From Paenibacillus donghaensis (GTDB lineage: Bacteria > Bacillota > Bacilli > Paenibacillales > Paenibacillaceae), in NCBI RefSeq assembly GCF_002192415.1, contig NZ_CP021780.1, positions 5,642,001-5,706,000 on the forward strand: 64,000 bases of DNA, in the 5' to 3' direction. Below are positions 53,001 to 61,737 of the stretch, piece by piece. Within the stretch, counting starts at the first letter, position 1. Each line of letters opens with the position of its first letter. Below the pieces are notes generated by a model that worked only from the letters and a program-made list of their open reading frames with translations, searched no databases and had not been told where the DNA came from. A program made the position numbers and the translations under genes.

Positions 53001-56000
53001 AGTACCAGCAGCCAGATGCACGCCGGTCACGCTCTCCGCCCCCAGATGACGGGATTCGACTGCGCCCTCGGCCAGCTTGTTGCCCGTAATGCTGGCATCC
53101 GGCAGCAGGTCGGCGCTGCGCGCTTCGTCCGCCAGATGGGCCAGCCCGACAATGCCGGGCTGCAGGTGGCGCTGCTCCACAATGCCAGCAGCCAGATGCA
53201 CGCCAGTCACACTCTCCACCGTCAGGTGACGGGATTCGACTGCGCCCTCGGCCAGCTTGTTGCCCGTAATGCTGGCATCCGGAAGCAGGTCGGCGCTGCG
53301 CGCTTCGTCCGCCAGATGGGCCAGCTGGACAATGCCAGGCTGCAGGTGGCGCTGCTCCACAATGCCAGCAGCCAGATGCGCGCCAATCACACTCTCCAGC
53401 GCCAGATGATGGGATTCGACAGCCCCTTCGGCCAGCTTGTCGCCCGTGACGCTAGCATCCCGCAACAGCCGTCCGCTGCGCACCTCCTCGGCCAGGTGAC
53501 CGAGGAGGATGCCGCCCGGCCGGATATGCCGGGATTCCACCACGGCCGGGGCCAGGTGGCCGCCATACACACTGGCCGGAGCCAGGTGGGAGGAGCCCAC
53601 CGACCCCTCCGCCAGCTTGTCGCCGGTAATGCTGCCCTCCGGCAGCAGGTCGGCGCTGCGCGCCTCGTCCGCCAGATGAGCCAGCCCGACAATACCGGGC
53701 TGCAGGTGGCGCTGCTCCACAATGCCAGCTGCCAGATGCGCGCCGATCACACTCTCCGCCGCCAGATGATGGGATTCGACAGCCCCTTCGGCCAGCTTGT
53801 CGCCGGTAATGCTGGCATCCGGCAGCAGGTCTGCGCTGCGCGCCTCGTCCGCCAGATGGGACAGCCGGACAATGCCGGGCTGCAGGTGGCGCTGTCCCAC
53901 AATGCCAGCTGCCAGATGTGCGCCAGTCACGCTCTCCAGCGCCAGATGATGGGATTCGACTGCGCCTTCGGCCAGCTTGCCGCCGGTAATGCTGGCATCC
54001 GGAAGCAGGTCGGCGCTGCGCGCCTCGTCCGCCAGATGGGCCAGCCGGACAATGCCGTGCTGCAGGTGGCGCTGCCCCACAATGCCAGCTGCCAGATGCG
54101 CGCCGATCACACTCTCCAGCGCCAGATGATGGGATTCGACAGCGCCTTCGGCCAGCTTGTCACCCGTAATGCTGGCATCCGGAAGCAGGTCAGCACTGCG
54201 CGCCTCGTCCGCCAGATGAGCCAGCCCGACAATACCGGGCTGCAGATGGCGCTGCTCCACAATGCCAGCTGCCAGATGCGCGCCGATCACACTCTCCAGC
54301 GCCAGATGATGGGATTCGACAGCCCCTTCAGCCAGCTTGTTGCCGCTAATGCTGGCATCCGGCAGCAGGTCGGCGCTGCGCGTCTCGTCGGCCAGATGGG
54401 CCAGCCGGACAATACCGGGCTGCAGGTGGCGCTGCTCCACAATGCCAGCTGCCAGATGCGCACCGATCACACTCTCCAGCGCCAGATGATGGGATTCGAC
54501 AGCCCCTTCGGCCAGCTTGTTGCCCGTAATGCTGGCATCCGGCAGCAGCTCGGCGCTGCGCGTCTCGTCGGCCAGATGGGCCATCCGGACAATACCGGGC
54601 TGCAGGTGGCGCTGCCCCACAATGCCAGCAGCCAGATGCGCGCCGGTCACACTCTTCGACGCCAGATGACGAGACTCGACAGCCCCTTCGGCCAGCTTGT
54701 CGCCGGTGATGCTGCCCTCCGGCAGCAGCTTGGCGCTGCGCGTCTCGTCGGCCAGATGGGCCATCGTGATCTCACCGGCTCCGATATGGCAGCCTTCCAC
54801 CGCTTCCAGCGCCAGGTGGCTGCCATCTACACTGCCGGGAGAAAGATGGCGGGAGCCGACCGCTCCTTCCCCGAGCTTCGTGCTGCTAATGCTACCCTCC
54901 TGGATCTGTACGTTTGAGACCGCTCCGGGTAGAATATGGCCGTTGCCGATCGAGAATGGCCGGATATTCGCTCCGCCGATGCTTCCTGGAGTCAGGTGCC
55001 TGCTCTCGACGGCTCCTGCCCCGAGGGCATCCGCCCCCACAGCTCCGGTAGACAGATGTTCGGCCAGCACAGCGGCTTCGGCCAGCTTGCCGGAATCGAT
55101 GCTGCCTTCGGCAAGTTTAGCCGTGGTTACGGCCATATCGCTGATTTTGTCTGTCGACACGCTCTCCGGCGACAGCTTCAGTGAGGTGACCGCATGATCG
55201 GCCAGATGGTGCGGCTGCACCGCTCCTGCGGCAAGATGCACCTCGCTGACAGCCCCGGAGGCCAGCTTATCCGCTGACACCGAGCCGGCCTGGAGCGCGG
55301 ATGCGGTAACGCTGTTCTGGCCAAGATGGCGGCGTTCCACCGCACCGGGGGCCAGATGCTCGGCATCGACGACCGCGCCCTGCAGCACACGGCCGCTGAC
55401 GCTGGCATCTGCCAGATGCTGCTCCTCCACAGTGCAGAAGGCAATATGCTCCCCGCTGACTGCTTCACGGGCAAGCGCCGGACCGTTCACTGCGCCAGCT
55501 GCCAGCTTCGCGGAGTTGACCGCGCCATCCGCCAGCTTGGCGGTGCCCACGCTGTACGCATCCAGATGTTCAGCGGATACGGCTGAAATACTCAGCTTCT
55601 CTCCTGTAACCGCCCCATCGGTTAGATGGCGGGACTGCACAGCTCCCCCTTTAAGCTGTTCAGACCCTACCGCCTCCGCTGCCAGATGCGAATGTTCCAC
55701 GACCTCCCGCTGCAGATGCTGCGAAGATACCGACTGCATCGCCAACTGAGGCCCGCGGATCGCGGACTTGGCAATATGCCGTGTGGTTACTGCCTCATCG
55801 GCAAGCTTGGTGGCAACGATGCTCTGGTCGGCAATTTTAGAGGAAGTCACAGCCTGCTCCACCAGCTGCGCTGTGCCCACTGCGCCTTCCGCCAGCTTCA
55901 CATAAGTAATGCTGCGGTCGGTCAGGTGGCGGGTGCCGATCTCTCCATCCGCAATATGGCCCGCATTCACGCTGTCTTGCGCCAGATGACGACTCTTCAC

Positions 56001-57125
56001 AGCTTCCGCACCCAACTGCCGGGAACCTACCGCACCCTCGGCCAGAATGCTGCTGTCCACAGCGCCGGACTGCAGCTGTTCCTTGCCAATCAGCTGGTTG
56101 GCAAGCTGGCTGCGGCCAATTGCTCCCGGGGCTAGATGCTTCGCCGTCACCAGACCTTCGGTCAAGTGACGCCCTTCGATCACGGCATCCCCCAGCTTCA
56201 CGCCAATGATTTCTCCGTCAGCGATTTTGTCAGCTGATATGGAGGCCTCAGCCAGCTTGGAGCGGTCGATACTGCCGTTCCCGAGATGGCGGCCGGTGAT
56301 GCTGCCGCTGGCGATTTTGTCACCGGTCACAGCCCCGTCCTCCAGCAGTTCGGATGTAATCAGCCAGTCGCTCAGATGGCGGCTTTCAATTGCCTTATCC
56401 GCCAGCTGGCCGCCTCCGATAATCCGGTCGGCCAGCTTTTCCGGGCCGATGCTGCCGTTCTTTAGCTTTTCGCCGCCAATCGAGTGGTCCAGCAGCTTGC
56501 TGCCGCTGATGCTTGCTTCCGCCAAATGCTCGCCGGAGATCGATTCTGCAGCGAGTTTGGCCGATGTTACCGCCTTGTCCGCGATATTTATACTCTGTAC
56601 CGCGTAATCCTGAAGCCACGGCGTGCCAATAATGCCATATTTCAGCTTGGAGCCGTCAATCGTGCGCGGGGCAATCTTGGCTCCGGTAACGGCAGCATCG
56701 CTCAGATCATCCGTATAGACCGGCTGCAGCCGCTCCTTATCCGCAGTGAATTCGGCTATATCCTCTGAAGCCGGGGCTTCAGCCTGCACGCTCTGCTGCA
56801 GCTCAACCTCAATCCCTGGCTCCGTCTCCAATGTCACTCCAGAATCTGTAGCATCTGTAGCATCTGTAGCATCAGTAGAATTTACAGATTCTGCAGCTAT
56901 CTCTACCTTCGGCGCTTCCGCTGTTTCGACCCCGCTAACCTGCAAGGTCTCCGCTGGCTCAAGCTCAAGCGACGGCACTTGCTCCTCTTCCCACTGGACG
57001 ACCTCTCTTCTGATTGATCCTCTGGGACTGCTCTCCAACAGACTCAGTTCTTTCATATTTGGATTATCCACCACATAGAGCCGTTTTTTCGAGTTGCGCG
57101 GCTGCCTTTTTTTGGGACTCTTCAC
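50022..57125 (-). CDS. Giant repeat protein with WIAG-type tail
   Basis: A 2367-residue protein starting with GTG; AAGGAGG lies 9 nt upstream. Residues 1-16 are basic (KKRQPRNSKKR), then an acidic Ser/Thr/Glu region to about 135. From about 145 to 2250 it is made of well over a hundred 15-residue units of the form G-A-V-x-S-x-H-L-A, each with a hydrophobic ladder like a fibrous beta-helix. The centre is an exact 180-bp (four-unit) repeat. The last 110 residues form a separate globular tail (GMTAFMFNGDAESVEVKVAF to FYGVISWIAIGPP), the WIAG-tail type known from Paenibacillus. It has no signal peptide, as expected for a protein made in the mother cell. A fibrous spore-surface protein, and acceptor for nearby glycosyltransferases, is the best guess. 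Confidence 0.85.
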   Translation of the reverse strand: MKSPKKRQPRNSKKRLYVVDNPNMKELSLLESSPRGSIRREVVQWEEEQVPSLELEPAETLQVSGVETAEAPKVEIAAESVNSTDATDATDATDSGVTLETEPGIEVELQQSVQAEAPASEDIAEFTADKERLQPVYTDDLSDAAVTGAKIAPRTIDGSKLKYGIIGTPWLQDYAVQSINIADKAVTSAKLAAESISGEHLAEASISGSKLLDHSIGGEKLKNGSIGPEKLADRIIGGGQLADKAIESRHLSDWLITSELLEDGAVTGDKIASGSITGRHLGNGSIDRSKLAEASISADKIADGEIIGVKLGDAVIEGRHLTEGLVTAKHLAPGAIGRSQLANQLIGKEQLQSGAVDSSILAEGAVGSRQLGAEAVKSRHLAQDSVNAGHIADGEIGTRHLTDRSITYVKLAEGAVGTAQLVEQAVTSSKIADQSIVATKLADEAVTTRHIAKSAIRGPQLAMQSVSSQHLQREVVEHSHLAAEAVGSEQLKGGAVQSRHLTDGAVTGEKLSISAVSAEHLDAYSVGTAKLADGAVNSAKLAAGAVNGPALAREAVSGEHIAFCTVEEQHLADASVSGRVLQGAVVDAEHLAPGAVERRHLGQNSVTASALQAGSVSADKLASGAVSEVHLAAGAVQPHHLADHAVTSLKLSPESVSTDKISDMAVTTAKLAEGSIDSGKLAEAAVLAEHLSTGAVGADALGAGAVESRHLTPGSIGGANIRPFSIGNGHILPGAVSNVQIQEGSISSTKLGEGAVGSRHLSPGSVDGSHLALEAVEGCHIGAGEITMAHLADETRSAKLLPEGSITGDKLAEGAVESRHLASKSVTGAHLAAGIVGQRHLQPGIVRMAHLADETRSAELLPDASITGNKLAEGAVESHHLALESVIGAHLAAGIVEQRHLQPGIVRLAHLADETRSADLLPDASISGNKLAEGAVESHHLALESVIGAHLAAGIVEQRHLQPGIVGLAHLADEARSADLLPDASITGDKLAEGAVESHHLALESVIGAHLAAGIVGQRHLQHGIVRLAHLADEARSADLLPDASITGGKLAEGAVESHHLALESVTGAHLAAGIVGQRHLQPGIVRLSHLADEARSADLLPDASITGDKLAEGAVESHHLAAESVIGAHLAAGIVEQRHLQPGIVGLAHLADEARSADLLPEGSITGDKLAEGSVGSSHLAPASVYGGHLAPAVVESRHIRPGGILLGHLAEEVRSGRLLRDASVTGDKLAEGAVESHHLALESVIGAHLAAGIVEQRHLQPGIVQLAHLADEARSADLLPDASITGNKLAEGAVESRHLTVESVTGVHLAAGIVEQRHLQPGIVGLAHLADEARSADLLPDASITGNKLAEGAVESRHLGAESVTGVHLAAGTVEQRHLQPGIVQLAHLADEARSADLLPDASITGNKLAEGAVESHHLALESVIGAHLAAGIVEQRHLQPGIVGLAHLADEARSADLLPDASITGDKLAEGAVESHHLAAESVTGAHLAAGIVEQRHLQPGIVGLAHLADEARSADLLPDASITGNKLAEGAVESHHLAAESVTGAHLAAGIVEQRHLQPGIVQLGHLADEARSADLLPDASITGNKLAEGAVESHHLAAESVTGAHLAAGIVEQHHLQPGIVGLVHLADEARSAELLPDASITGNKLAEGAVESRHLAAESVTSAHLAAGIVEQHHLQPGIVGLAHLADEARSAELLPDASITGNKLAEGAVESRHLTVESVTGVHLAAGTVEQRHLQPGIVGLVHLADEARSADLLPDASITGDKLGEGAVESRHLAAESVTGAHLAAGIVEQHHLQPGIVGLAHLADEARSAELLPDASITGDKLAEGAVESRHLAAESVTGAHLAAGIVEQRHLQPGIVQLGHLADEARSADLLPDASITGDKLAEGAVESRHLAAESVTGAHLAAGIVEQHHLQPGIVGLAHLADEARSADLLPDASITGDKLAEGAVESHHLAAESVTGAHLAAGIVEQHHLQPGIVGLAHLADEARSADLLPDASITGNKLAEGAVESHHLALESVIGAHLAAGIVEQHHLQPGIVGLAHLADEARSAELLPDASITGDKLAEGAVGSFHLAPASVYGGHLAPASVDSWHIRPGGIFLGHLAEEVRSADLLPDASITGDKLAEGAVESHHLALESVTGAHLAAGIVEQHHLQPGIVGLVHLAEEARSGELLADGSIAASKLQFGSISSVHLVEGAVGTAELQDESVDSAKISSFAIQSRHLEEESIQDYHLASGAVKGTHLAPGSVSQEHLDFSPVFSAGKREALQQFGMTAFMFNGDAESVEVKVAFDEGFGHTGYVLVAMTNQPYFYASLKSRASGEAVIQVVRLRDTPHFYGVISWIAIGPPMTKPLADDRVFD
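50641..54780. repeat. 23 in-register 180-bp repeats inside the giant gene
   Basis: The block TGCAGGTGG...GCCAGATGCG recurs at exactly 180-bp intervals from 50641 to 54780 with no change of phase: 21 canonical copies plus two variant copies that start at 50821 and 53521. The two variants carry the same unusual segment (GAGGAxGATGCCGCCCGGCCGGATATGCC) and lie exactly 2700 bp (15 x 180) apart, which points to a higher-order duplication of a multi-repeat block. Copies differ mostly by single-base changes that alternate a few codons. Confidence 0.9.
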
Positions 57126-57334
57126 AAGCAGTCTCCTCCTTCCATCTAATGTTTCTTCTAGGCATCATATGCAGCCCCATAGGCTTCTGACACCCCTTCC
57201 CCCACTACCTTCTATTTCAAAAAAGGGCATCTGCCGCCGCGCATTCGTCCATCCTGACACGCAGGTACAAACATACAATGAGTAGAGAAGACCTAAGCGC
57301 GGGTCAAGCGACAGAAGAAACGGGAGGAACGAAC
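57126..57334. promoter_or_regulatory. Divergent intergenic region of two spore-type genes
   Basis: The giant repeat gene and the YheC/D gene are read away from each other from this 209-bp interval, so both promoters should lie here. CATACAATG at 57273-57281 (plus) and CATATGATG at 57163-57171 (minus) resemble the sigma-K -10 element CATANNNTA in part, but I found no convincing -35 for either. Confidence 0.3.
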
Positions 57335-58420
57335 ATGGGGCACAGGCTCGTTGGAATACTGTTAAATGCCGCTATGCACCGGGGCGTTCCCCGGCTCAAA
57401 ACAGGACAGGAGTCTCTTGCCAACTATGAAGAGGCAGCCACCGCTTACGGCCTAACTCCCTGCTTCCTGAAGCTGGGTGACATCGATACTGACTCAGGCT
57501 TAAGCAGCGCTTATATAAAAAGCGAAAAGGGTTACGAGAGAACCCTGATCGCCACACCCGCAATTATTCATAACCGGGCGATCTATACCGAGGACAGTCC
57601 GGGTCTTGCACGGCTGCTCCAGCATGGGCCGCTCCTGTTCAATGCCTGCAACCGGTATGGCAAGGACGAAATTCATTCGCTGCTGGAGCAGCATGCCGGA
57701 CTGCGCGCCTATCTGCCGGCTACAGCCAAGGGTTCTGCAGGGCTGCGGTCCATGATGGCCGCCTACGACGATCTGATTCTCAAGCCGTGCCGGGGCAGTG
57801 TCGGCCAGGGCGTGATGCGCCTGGTCCGCAGAACCCCGCGGCACTGGAGCTGGAGCTACCGCTCGCCTTCCAGGGGACGCTGGATCACCCTGCCGGTTGA
57901 CCCGGAGAACCTGCCCCGGGTGCTGCGTTCACGGCTGGCCGCAGTACCTTACCTGGTGCAGGAGCGCATCCAACTGGCTGAAATCGGCGGCCGGCCCTTT
58001 GATCTCCGTGTTACCGTGCAGCGCGGCTGGGGCGGCGAATGGCAACTGACCGGCCTGTTCGCCAAGCTGGCAGCCCCGGGCGGCTTTGTCTCCAATATCG
58101 CCCGGGGCGGGGAAGCGATCAGCTCCTCTTTTGCCCTGGAGAAGGTGTTCTCCGGCGCAGAGGCGGCCCGCATCCGCATGTCTGTCGGCGCACTCAGTCT
58201 GAGAATAGCCAGTGCGCTGGAGCAGAGCCTTCCCGGACTAGCTGACATCGGACTGGATATCGGAATCGCAGGCGACGGCAGATTGTATTTCATTGAATGC
58301 AACGGCCGCGACCAGCGCTACGGGTTCCAGAAGGCCGGCCTAACCGAGGCCTGGAAAGACAGCTACCGCCGGCCTATGGGGTATGCGCGTTACCTGCTGG
58401 AAAGTGGCGTCAAGACATAA
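57335..58420 (+). CDS. YheC/YheD-family spore-coat-associated ATP-grasp protein
   Basis: A 361-residue protein. Residues 1 to about 110 form the N-terminal YheC/D region (VGILLNAAMHRGVPRLKTGQ, PAIIHNRAIY). The ATP-grasp part follows: AYDDLILKPCRGSVGQGVMR is the nucleotide-binding loop near 155, RPFDLRVTVQRGWGGEWQLT is the RxDxR-type strand near 220, and DIGLDIGIAGDGRLYFIECN holds the metal-binding Glu-x-Asn near 325. In B. subtilis YheC and YheD are spore-coat-associated. The start at 57335 has GGGAGG 7 nt upstream; an upstream ATG at 57278 lacks one. It is divergent from the giant repeat gene. Confidence 0.88.
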   Translation: MGHRLVGILLNAAMHRGVPRLKTGQESLANYEEAATAYGLTPCFLKLGDIDTDSGLSSAYIKSEKGYERTLIATPAIIHNRAIYTEDSPGLARLLQHGPLLFNACNRYGKDEIHSLLEQHAGLRAYLPATAKGSAGLRSMMAAYDDLILKPCRGSVGQGVMRLVRRTPRHWSWSYRSPSRGRWITLPVDPENLPRVLRSRLAAVPYLVQERIQLAEIGGRPFDLRVTVQRGWGGEWQLTGLFAKLAAPGGFVSNIARGGEAISSSFALEKVFSGAEAARIRMSVGALSLRIASALEQSLPGLADIGLDIGIAGDGRLYFIECNGRDQRYGFQKAGLTEAWKDSYRRPMGYARYLLESGVKT

Positions 58421-58525
58421 CTGTTATTGATTTGTCTCCTGTTCTATGTCAATATAATGCAGAGCGGTGACGGTCCGGCCTTAAGGACGATGGCAGTCGG
58501 CTCTATTATGGAAGGGAGATTAGGC

Positions 58526-59317
58526 ATGGTTAAACAATTGCTGCGGCTGATGACTGAGCTATCCTCGCATAGATGGCTTTCCCGTGTGATGGGTTTTCTT
58601 TCCCATAGCAGAATCAGCCGCTTTCTTATCCCGGTATTTATTCGAACTTATCATATTCCCGCCGCTGAAGCGGAGAAGAACCCCCGGCAGTATGTTACGC
58701 TGAACGATTTCTTCAGCCGCCGTCTGAAGCCGGGCATGCGTCCAATCGCCACTGGTGAGGACGTTGTGGCCAGTCCCGTAGATGCGATGATCACCGCCAT
58801 GGGCGACATCAACTGTGGAACCTTGATGAATGTCAAAGGACAGGATTATAAGCTCGAAGAGCTGCTGAATCATTCTCCCCATCTGGAGTTGTACAAGAAG
58901 GGCTTTTTCTTCGTGTTATATTTGAGTCCGACGGATTATCACCGCATTCATGCTCCTGTCAGCGGCACCAAGGCAGAGAGCGATCATATCCGCGGACGGG
59001 CTTATCCGGTGAATGAATTCGGCATGAGACATATGAAAGCTGTGCTTAGCCGCAATGAGCGGCTGATTACCTATATTGCCGGAAGCAGCGGCGAGACGGC
59101 TGTAGTGAAGGTAGGCGCCATGAACGTCAGCAGCATCCGTTATACCGACGACAACGCCAGCAGCTGGAATATAGGCGACGACCTCGCCTACTTCGAATTT
59201 GGCTCTACCGTCGTACTGCTGCTCGAAAGCGGTACCTTTGTTCCCCGTCCCGGCCTGCGCACCAATACGAAGGTCAAGATGGGCGAGCTGCTCGGTACGC
59301 TGCGGCCTCCTACTTAA
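58526..59317 (+). CDS. psd: Phosphatidylserine decarboxylase
   Basis: The 263-residue product converts phosphatidylserine to phosphatidylethanolamine at the inner membrane. The family landmarks are FFSRRLKPGMRPI near 58, VASPVDAMITAMGDI near 80 with the Asp of self-cleavage, SPTDYHRIHAPVSG with the His pair near 138, and FEFGSTVVLLLE near 225, where the chain cuts itself before Ser to make the pyruvoyl cofactor. Length equals that of B. subtilis Psd. The start at 58526 has AGGGAG 8 nt upstream; the open frame continues upstream into the gap after the YheC/D gene. A terminator follows. No pssA is in the window. Confidence 0.95.
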   Translation: MVKQLLRLMTELSSHRWLSRVMGFLSHSRISRFLIPVFIRTYHIPAAEAEKNPRQYVTLNDFFSRRLKPGMRPIATGEDVVASPVDAMITAMGDINCGTLMNVKGQDYKLEELLNHSPHLELYKKGFFFVLYLSPTDYHRIHAPVSGTKAESDHIRGRAYPVNEFGMRHMKAVLSRNERLITYIAGSSGETAVVKVGAMNVSSIRYTDDNASSWNIGDDLAYFEFGSTVVLLLESGTFVPRPGLRTNTKVKMGELLGTLRPPT

Positions 59318-59332
59318 CACGCCTGGCAAATA

Positions 59333-59385
59333 TCAAAGCCCCGTCCTAAGGCTCGCGAGCGATTCCTTGGACGGGGCTTTGATTT
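59333..59385 (+). terminator. Terminator of psd
   Basis: TCAAAGCCCCGTCC pairs perfectly with GGACGGGGCTTTGA; T-rich sequence follows on both strands, so it also suits the converging DUF2569 gene. Confidence 0.8.
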
Positions 59386-59424
59386 GTATTATAAATCTCT
59401 CCCAAAAGTCTGTATAATTTACGT

Positions 59425-59931
59425 TTACCGCACAAATGTGTTCTCTACCCGCTCCGATTTCCGGAAATAAGTCACCCAGGTCGCGCAGATAAGGGCTGCT
59501 CTTACAAGATCACGGATGCTGCTTCCTTGGCCTGTCTCTCTTAAAAGCGGTATATTCAGCAGGAAAATATAATCAATAATCCCTATCAGCAGATTGCCGC
59601 AAAATAACAGAATGATCATGCGGGGCAATGTAGCCTTTTTCCGATAGAACAACACCAAAGAAAAGACAGAGAACAGCAGCAACAGCAAATTCGAAGCAGT
59701 CTCAAATACAATCATCGGGCCCCAAAGTGGATGGTACAGCTCTCCCTGTTTGGATGTAAGCACATCCCAGTACTCCGCGTTAAAGCTTGGGAGGTTATAG
59801 TTCAGAAGCTGTAACGTCACCCTAAACAGCGTTATGATCAATCCGATCTGCACAAGCACCAGCCAGCCCCCGAGACCTGAAGGGCCAAATGGAATATAGG
59901 CTTTGGATTCCTGCTTAACATCAATTTCCAA
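59425..59931 (-). CDS. DUF2569-family membrane protein
   Basis: A 168-residue inner-membrane protein with four helices. GPSGLGGWLVLVQIGLII at the N-terminus, RKKATLPRMIILLF in the middle and TYFRKSERVENTFVR at the end are typical of DUF2569. No function is known for the family. The start is TTG at 59931, 9 nt after AAGGAGG. It stands alone, converging on psd. Confidence 0.82.
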   Translation of the reverse strand: MEIDVKQESKAYIPFGPSGLGGWLVLVQIGLIITLFRVTLQLLNYNLPSFNAEYWDVLTSKQGELYHPLWGPMIVFETASNLLLLLFSVFSLVLFYRKKATLPRMIILLFCGNLLIGIIDYIFLLNIPLLRETGQGSSIRDLVRAALICATWVTYFRKSERVENTFVR

Positions 59932-60259
59932 TTTCCTCTTCCTCCTTATTTTATGGCGAAGCCGCCATGGCTTCTAATTGTTCATTAACGGCTCTTGCCA
60001 GTCCCACGGAAGGGTCTGCGAGCTTTCTTTGATCGGCTGATACTGATATCATTTTCTCCGATTGGACTGGTGTCAGAGCATACACTGTATACCACGTTAG
60101 GAACGCTTACCGGATAATCCTTTCTTTAAACTGACTAAATATCTTCCTCGTAAGCCTTTACTGTATGTATCCTCTGTTACTGTAATTGCGGATAAGACTT
60201 CACTGACGGCATCATTGGTGCTTTTCAAACTTCAGACTTGAAGCAGCCCACTTCCTAAC
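59932..60259. other. Intergenic DNA, possible gene relics
   Basis: Short protein-like stretches in several minus-strand frames are visible (for example SADQRKLADPSVGLARAV near 59965-60060 and RGRYLVSLKKGLSGKRS near 60096-60160), broken by stops and without ribosome binding sites. They may be eroded coding DNA, but I could not identify a parent gene. Confidence 0.3.
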
Positions 60260-60470
60260 GGACCGCATAACCGCTATATCCTCATTTCTTCCATATTTCT
60301 AAATCTTGCGGACTGTATAGCCGCTAAGTTGTCAAAAGAGGCTCTAAACCGAGGATTTTCTCTAAAATAAAGGCTCCTCAGTCCGTTCGATCTACAAAAC
60401 GGCATGTTTACAGCAAATAGAGGCTCCTCAGTCCGTAAAAGTCTGAAATAGAAACAAGGATTACGGACGA
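60260..60470. repeat. GGACT/AGTCC-type intergenic repeats
   Basis: ACGGACCGCATAACCGCTATA and TGCGGACTGTATAGCCGCTAA at about 60258 and 60306 are followed by two copies of AAGGCTCCTCAGTCCGT-like sequence at about 60370 and 60421. Spacing is about 50 bp, as in the other arrays of this window. CTAAGTAGTAACG at 60556-60568 matches the right end of the MITE-like elements. The rest, to 60780, shows no gene. Confidence 0.5.
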
Positions 60471-60781
60471 CGACCTTCCTTTGTTATTCGTTAGCCTCCG
60501 TGGCGTGATGCTAGTTCAGAGGTCAGGAGAGTAACACATGGGGTATTGTTTACTAAGTAGTAACGATTTCTCTTCCTAAAATTCCACTTAGAAAGTATAA
60601 ATCTTAAACGGAATCTCCTCCACCGCTACTTTTGGATTATTATGTTATATATTGTCGAATTAGAACATATAATGAAATATACCACTTTAGACATGCCTCT
60701 CTGATAGAGATAGTTGTAGTTTTTTGGCCCTTCAATCCTATTGTTTTTCATTTTTCGAATAAAAACGGTCACACAAACGTC

Positions 60782-60811
60782 AAAAAGCCCTGCAGAGATC
60801 ATCTGCAGAGC
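60782..60811 (-). terminator. Terminator of gpmA
   Basis: CTGCAGA pairs with TCTGCAG around a short loop, followed on the minus strand by CTTTTTG, 30 nt past the gpmA stop. Confidence 0.7.
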
Positions 60812-60843
60812 TGATGTTTTGGCAATATAGTTAACACACCAGG

Positions 60844-61593
60844 CTACTCCGTAACATTACTCTGATTCGCAACCTCACGCGCTTTGGCCTGCACTTCCTC
60901 CGGCACCCCGAGATAGAAGCGGCTGAGCGGCTTCACATCATCATCCAGCTTGTAGACCAGCGGTACGCCTGTGGGAATATTAAGGTCCAGCAGGGCTGTC
61001 TCGTCGATATCCTCCATATATTTGATCAGTGCGCGCAGGGTGTTCCCGTGCGCCGAGATCAGTACCCGCTCCTTCTTGCGGATCAGCGGCACAATCCGCT
61101 TGTTCCAGAAATCACCGACCCGGTGGACGGTGTCCTCCAGGCTCTCCCCGCGCGGGATATCTCCCGGCCGGACCTCCTTGTAGCGGATGTCGTTGCGCGC
61201 ATAACGCGGGTCATCCGGCTCCAGCAGCGGCGGACGCACCGACAGGCTGCGGCGCCAGATATGCAGCTGCTCTTCTCCGTACTGTACCGCCGTATCGCTT
61301 TTGCTCAGCCCCTGTAGCGCACCATAATGCCGTTCGTTCAGCTTCCAGGATTTCTGCACCGGTATCCACAGCAGGTCCATCTCATCCAGAATATAATCAA
61401 GTGTCTTAATCGAACGTTTCAGCACCGACGCAAAAGCCAGATCAAAGGTATAACCCGCATCCTTCAGCAGCTTGCCCGCATCCTTCGCTTCCCGGACCCC
61501 TTGTTCCGTCAGATCAGGATCACTCCAGCCTGTAAACAGATTCTGGCGGTTATATTCACTCTCTCCATGCCGGATTAATACGATCTCATACAT
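60844..61593 (-). CDS. gpmA: 2,3-bisphosphoglycerate-dependent phosphoglycerate mutase
   Basis: The 249-residue glycolytic enzyme interconverts 3- and 2-phosphoglycerate. VLIRHGESEYN carries the phosphohistidine (H9), FTGWSDPDLTEQG follows, LNERHYGALQG is near 85 and VLISAHGNTLRALIKYM carries the second His near 180. Length and motifs match the dPGM family. AGGAG lies 10 nt before the ATG at 61593; an open frame of 70 more codons has no site. A terminator follows. It is unlinked to its neighbours. Confidence 0.95.
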   Translation of the reverse strand: MYEIVLIRHGESEYNRQNLFTGWSDPDLTEQGVREAKDAGKLLKDAGYTFDLAFASVLKRSIKTLDYILDEMDLLWIPVQKSWKLNERHYGALQGLSKSDTAVQYGEEQLHIWRRSLSVRPPLLEPDDPRYARNDIRYKEVRPGDIPRGESLEDTVHRVGDFWNKRIVPLIRKKERVLISAHGNTLRALIKYMEDIDETALLDLNIPTGVPLVYKLDDDVKPLSRFYLGVPEEVQAKAREVANQSNVTE

Positions 61594-61737
61594 ACGTTCA
61601 CTCTCCTTTGGCTTATAAGCGGATATATAAGTGGCAGCCTCTTCTTTGTATACAGCTAGTATACTCCTGCAGTATCTCCAGATAAACCCGGGCAGACTTT
61701 CAAGGCTGCCGGAGTGGTCTAATGGCTGTGAAGTTAG

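Noticed and set aside
50526..54917. A 1463-codon open frame on the plus strand, antisense to the giant repeat gene.
   Set aside because: It exists because the 180-bp period is a multiple of three and the repeat lacks stops in this frame. It has no ribosome binding site, and the minus-strand frame has a coherent start, hydrophobic ladder and a globular tail.
57126..57334. Sigma-K promoters for the giant protein and YheC/D genes.
   Set aside because: Partial -10 matches are present, but no convincing -35 at the right spacing was found on either strand.
59960..60230. A gene remnant in the gap downstream of psd.
   Set aside because: Only short stretches in several frames look protein-like, with stops between; no parent gene could be named, so it was listed only as intergenic DNA.
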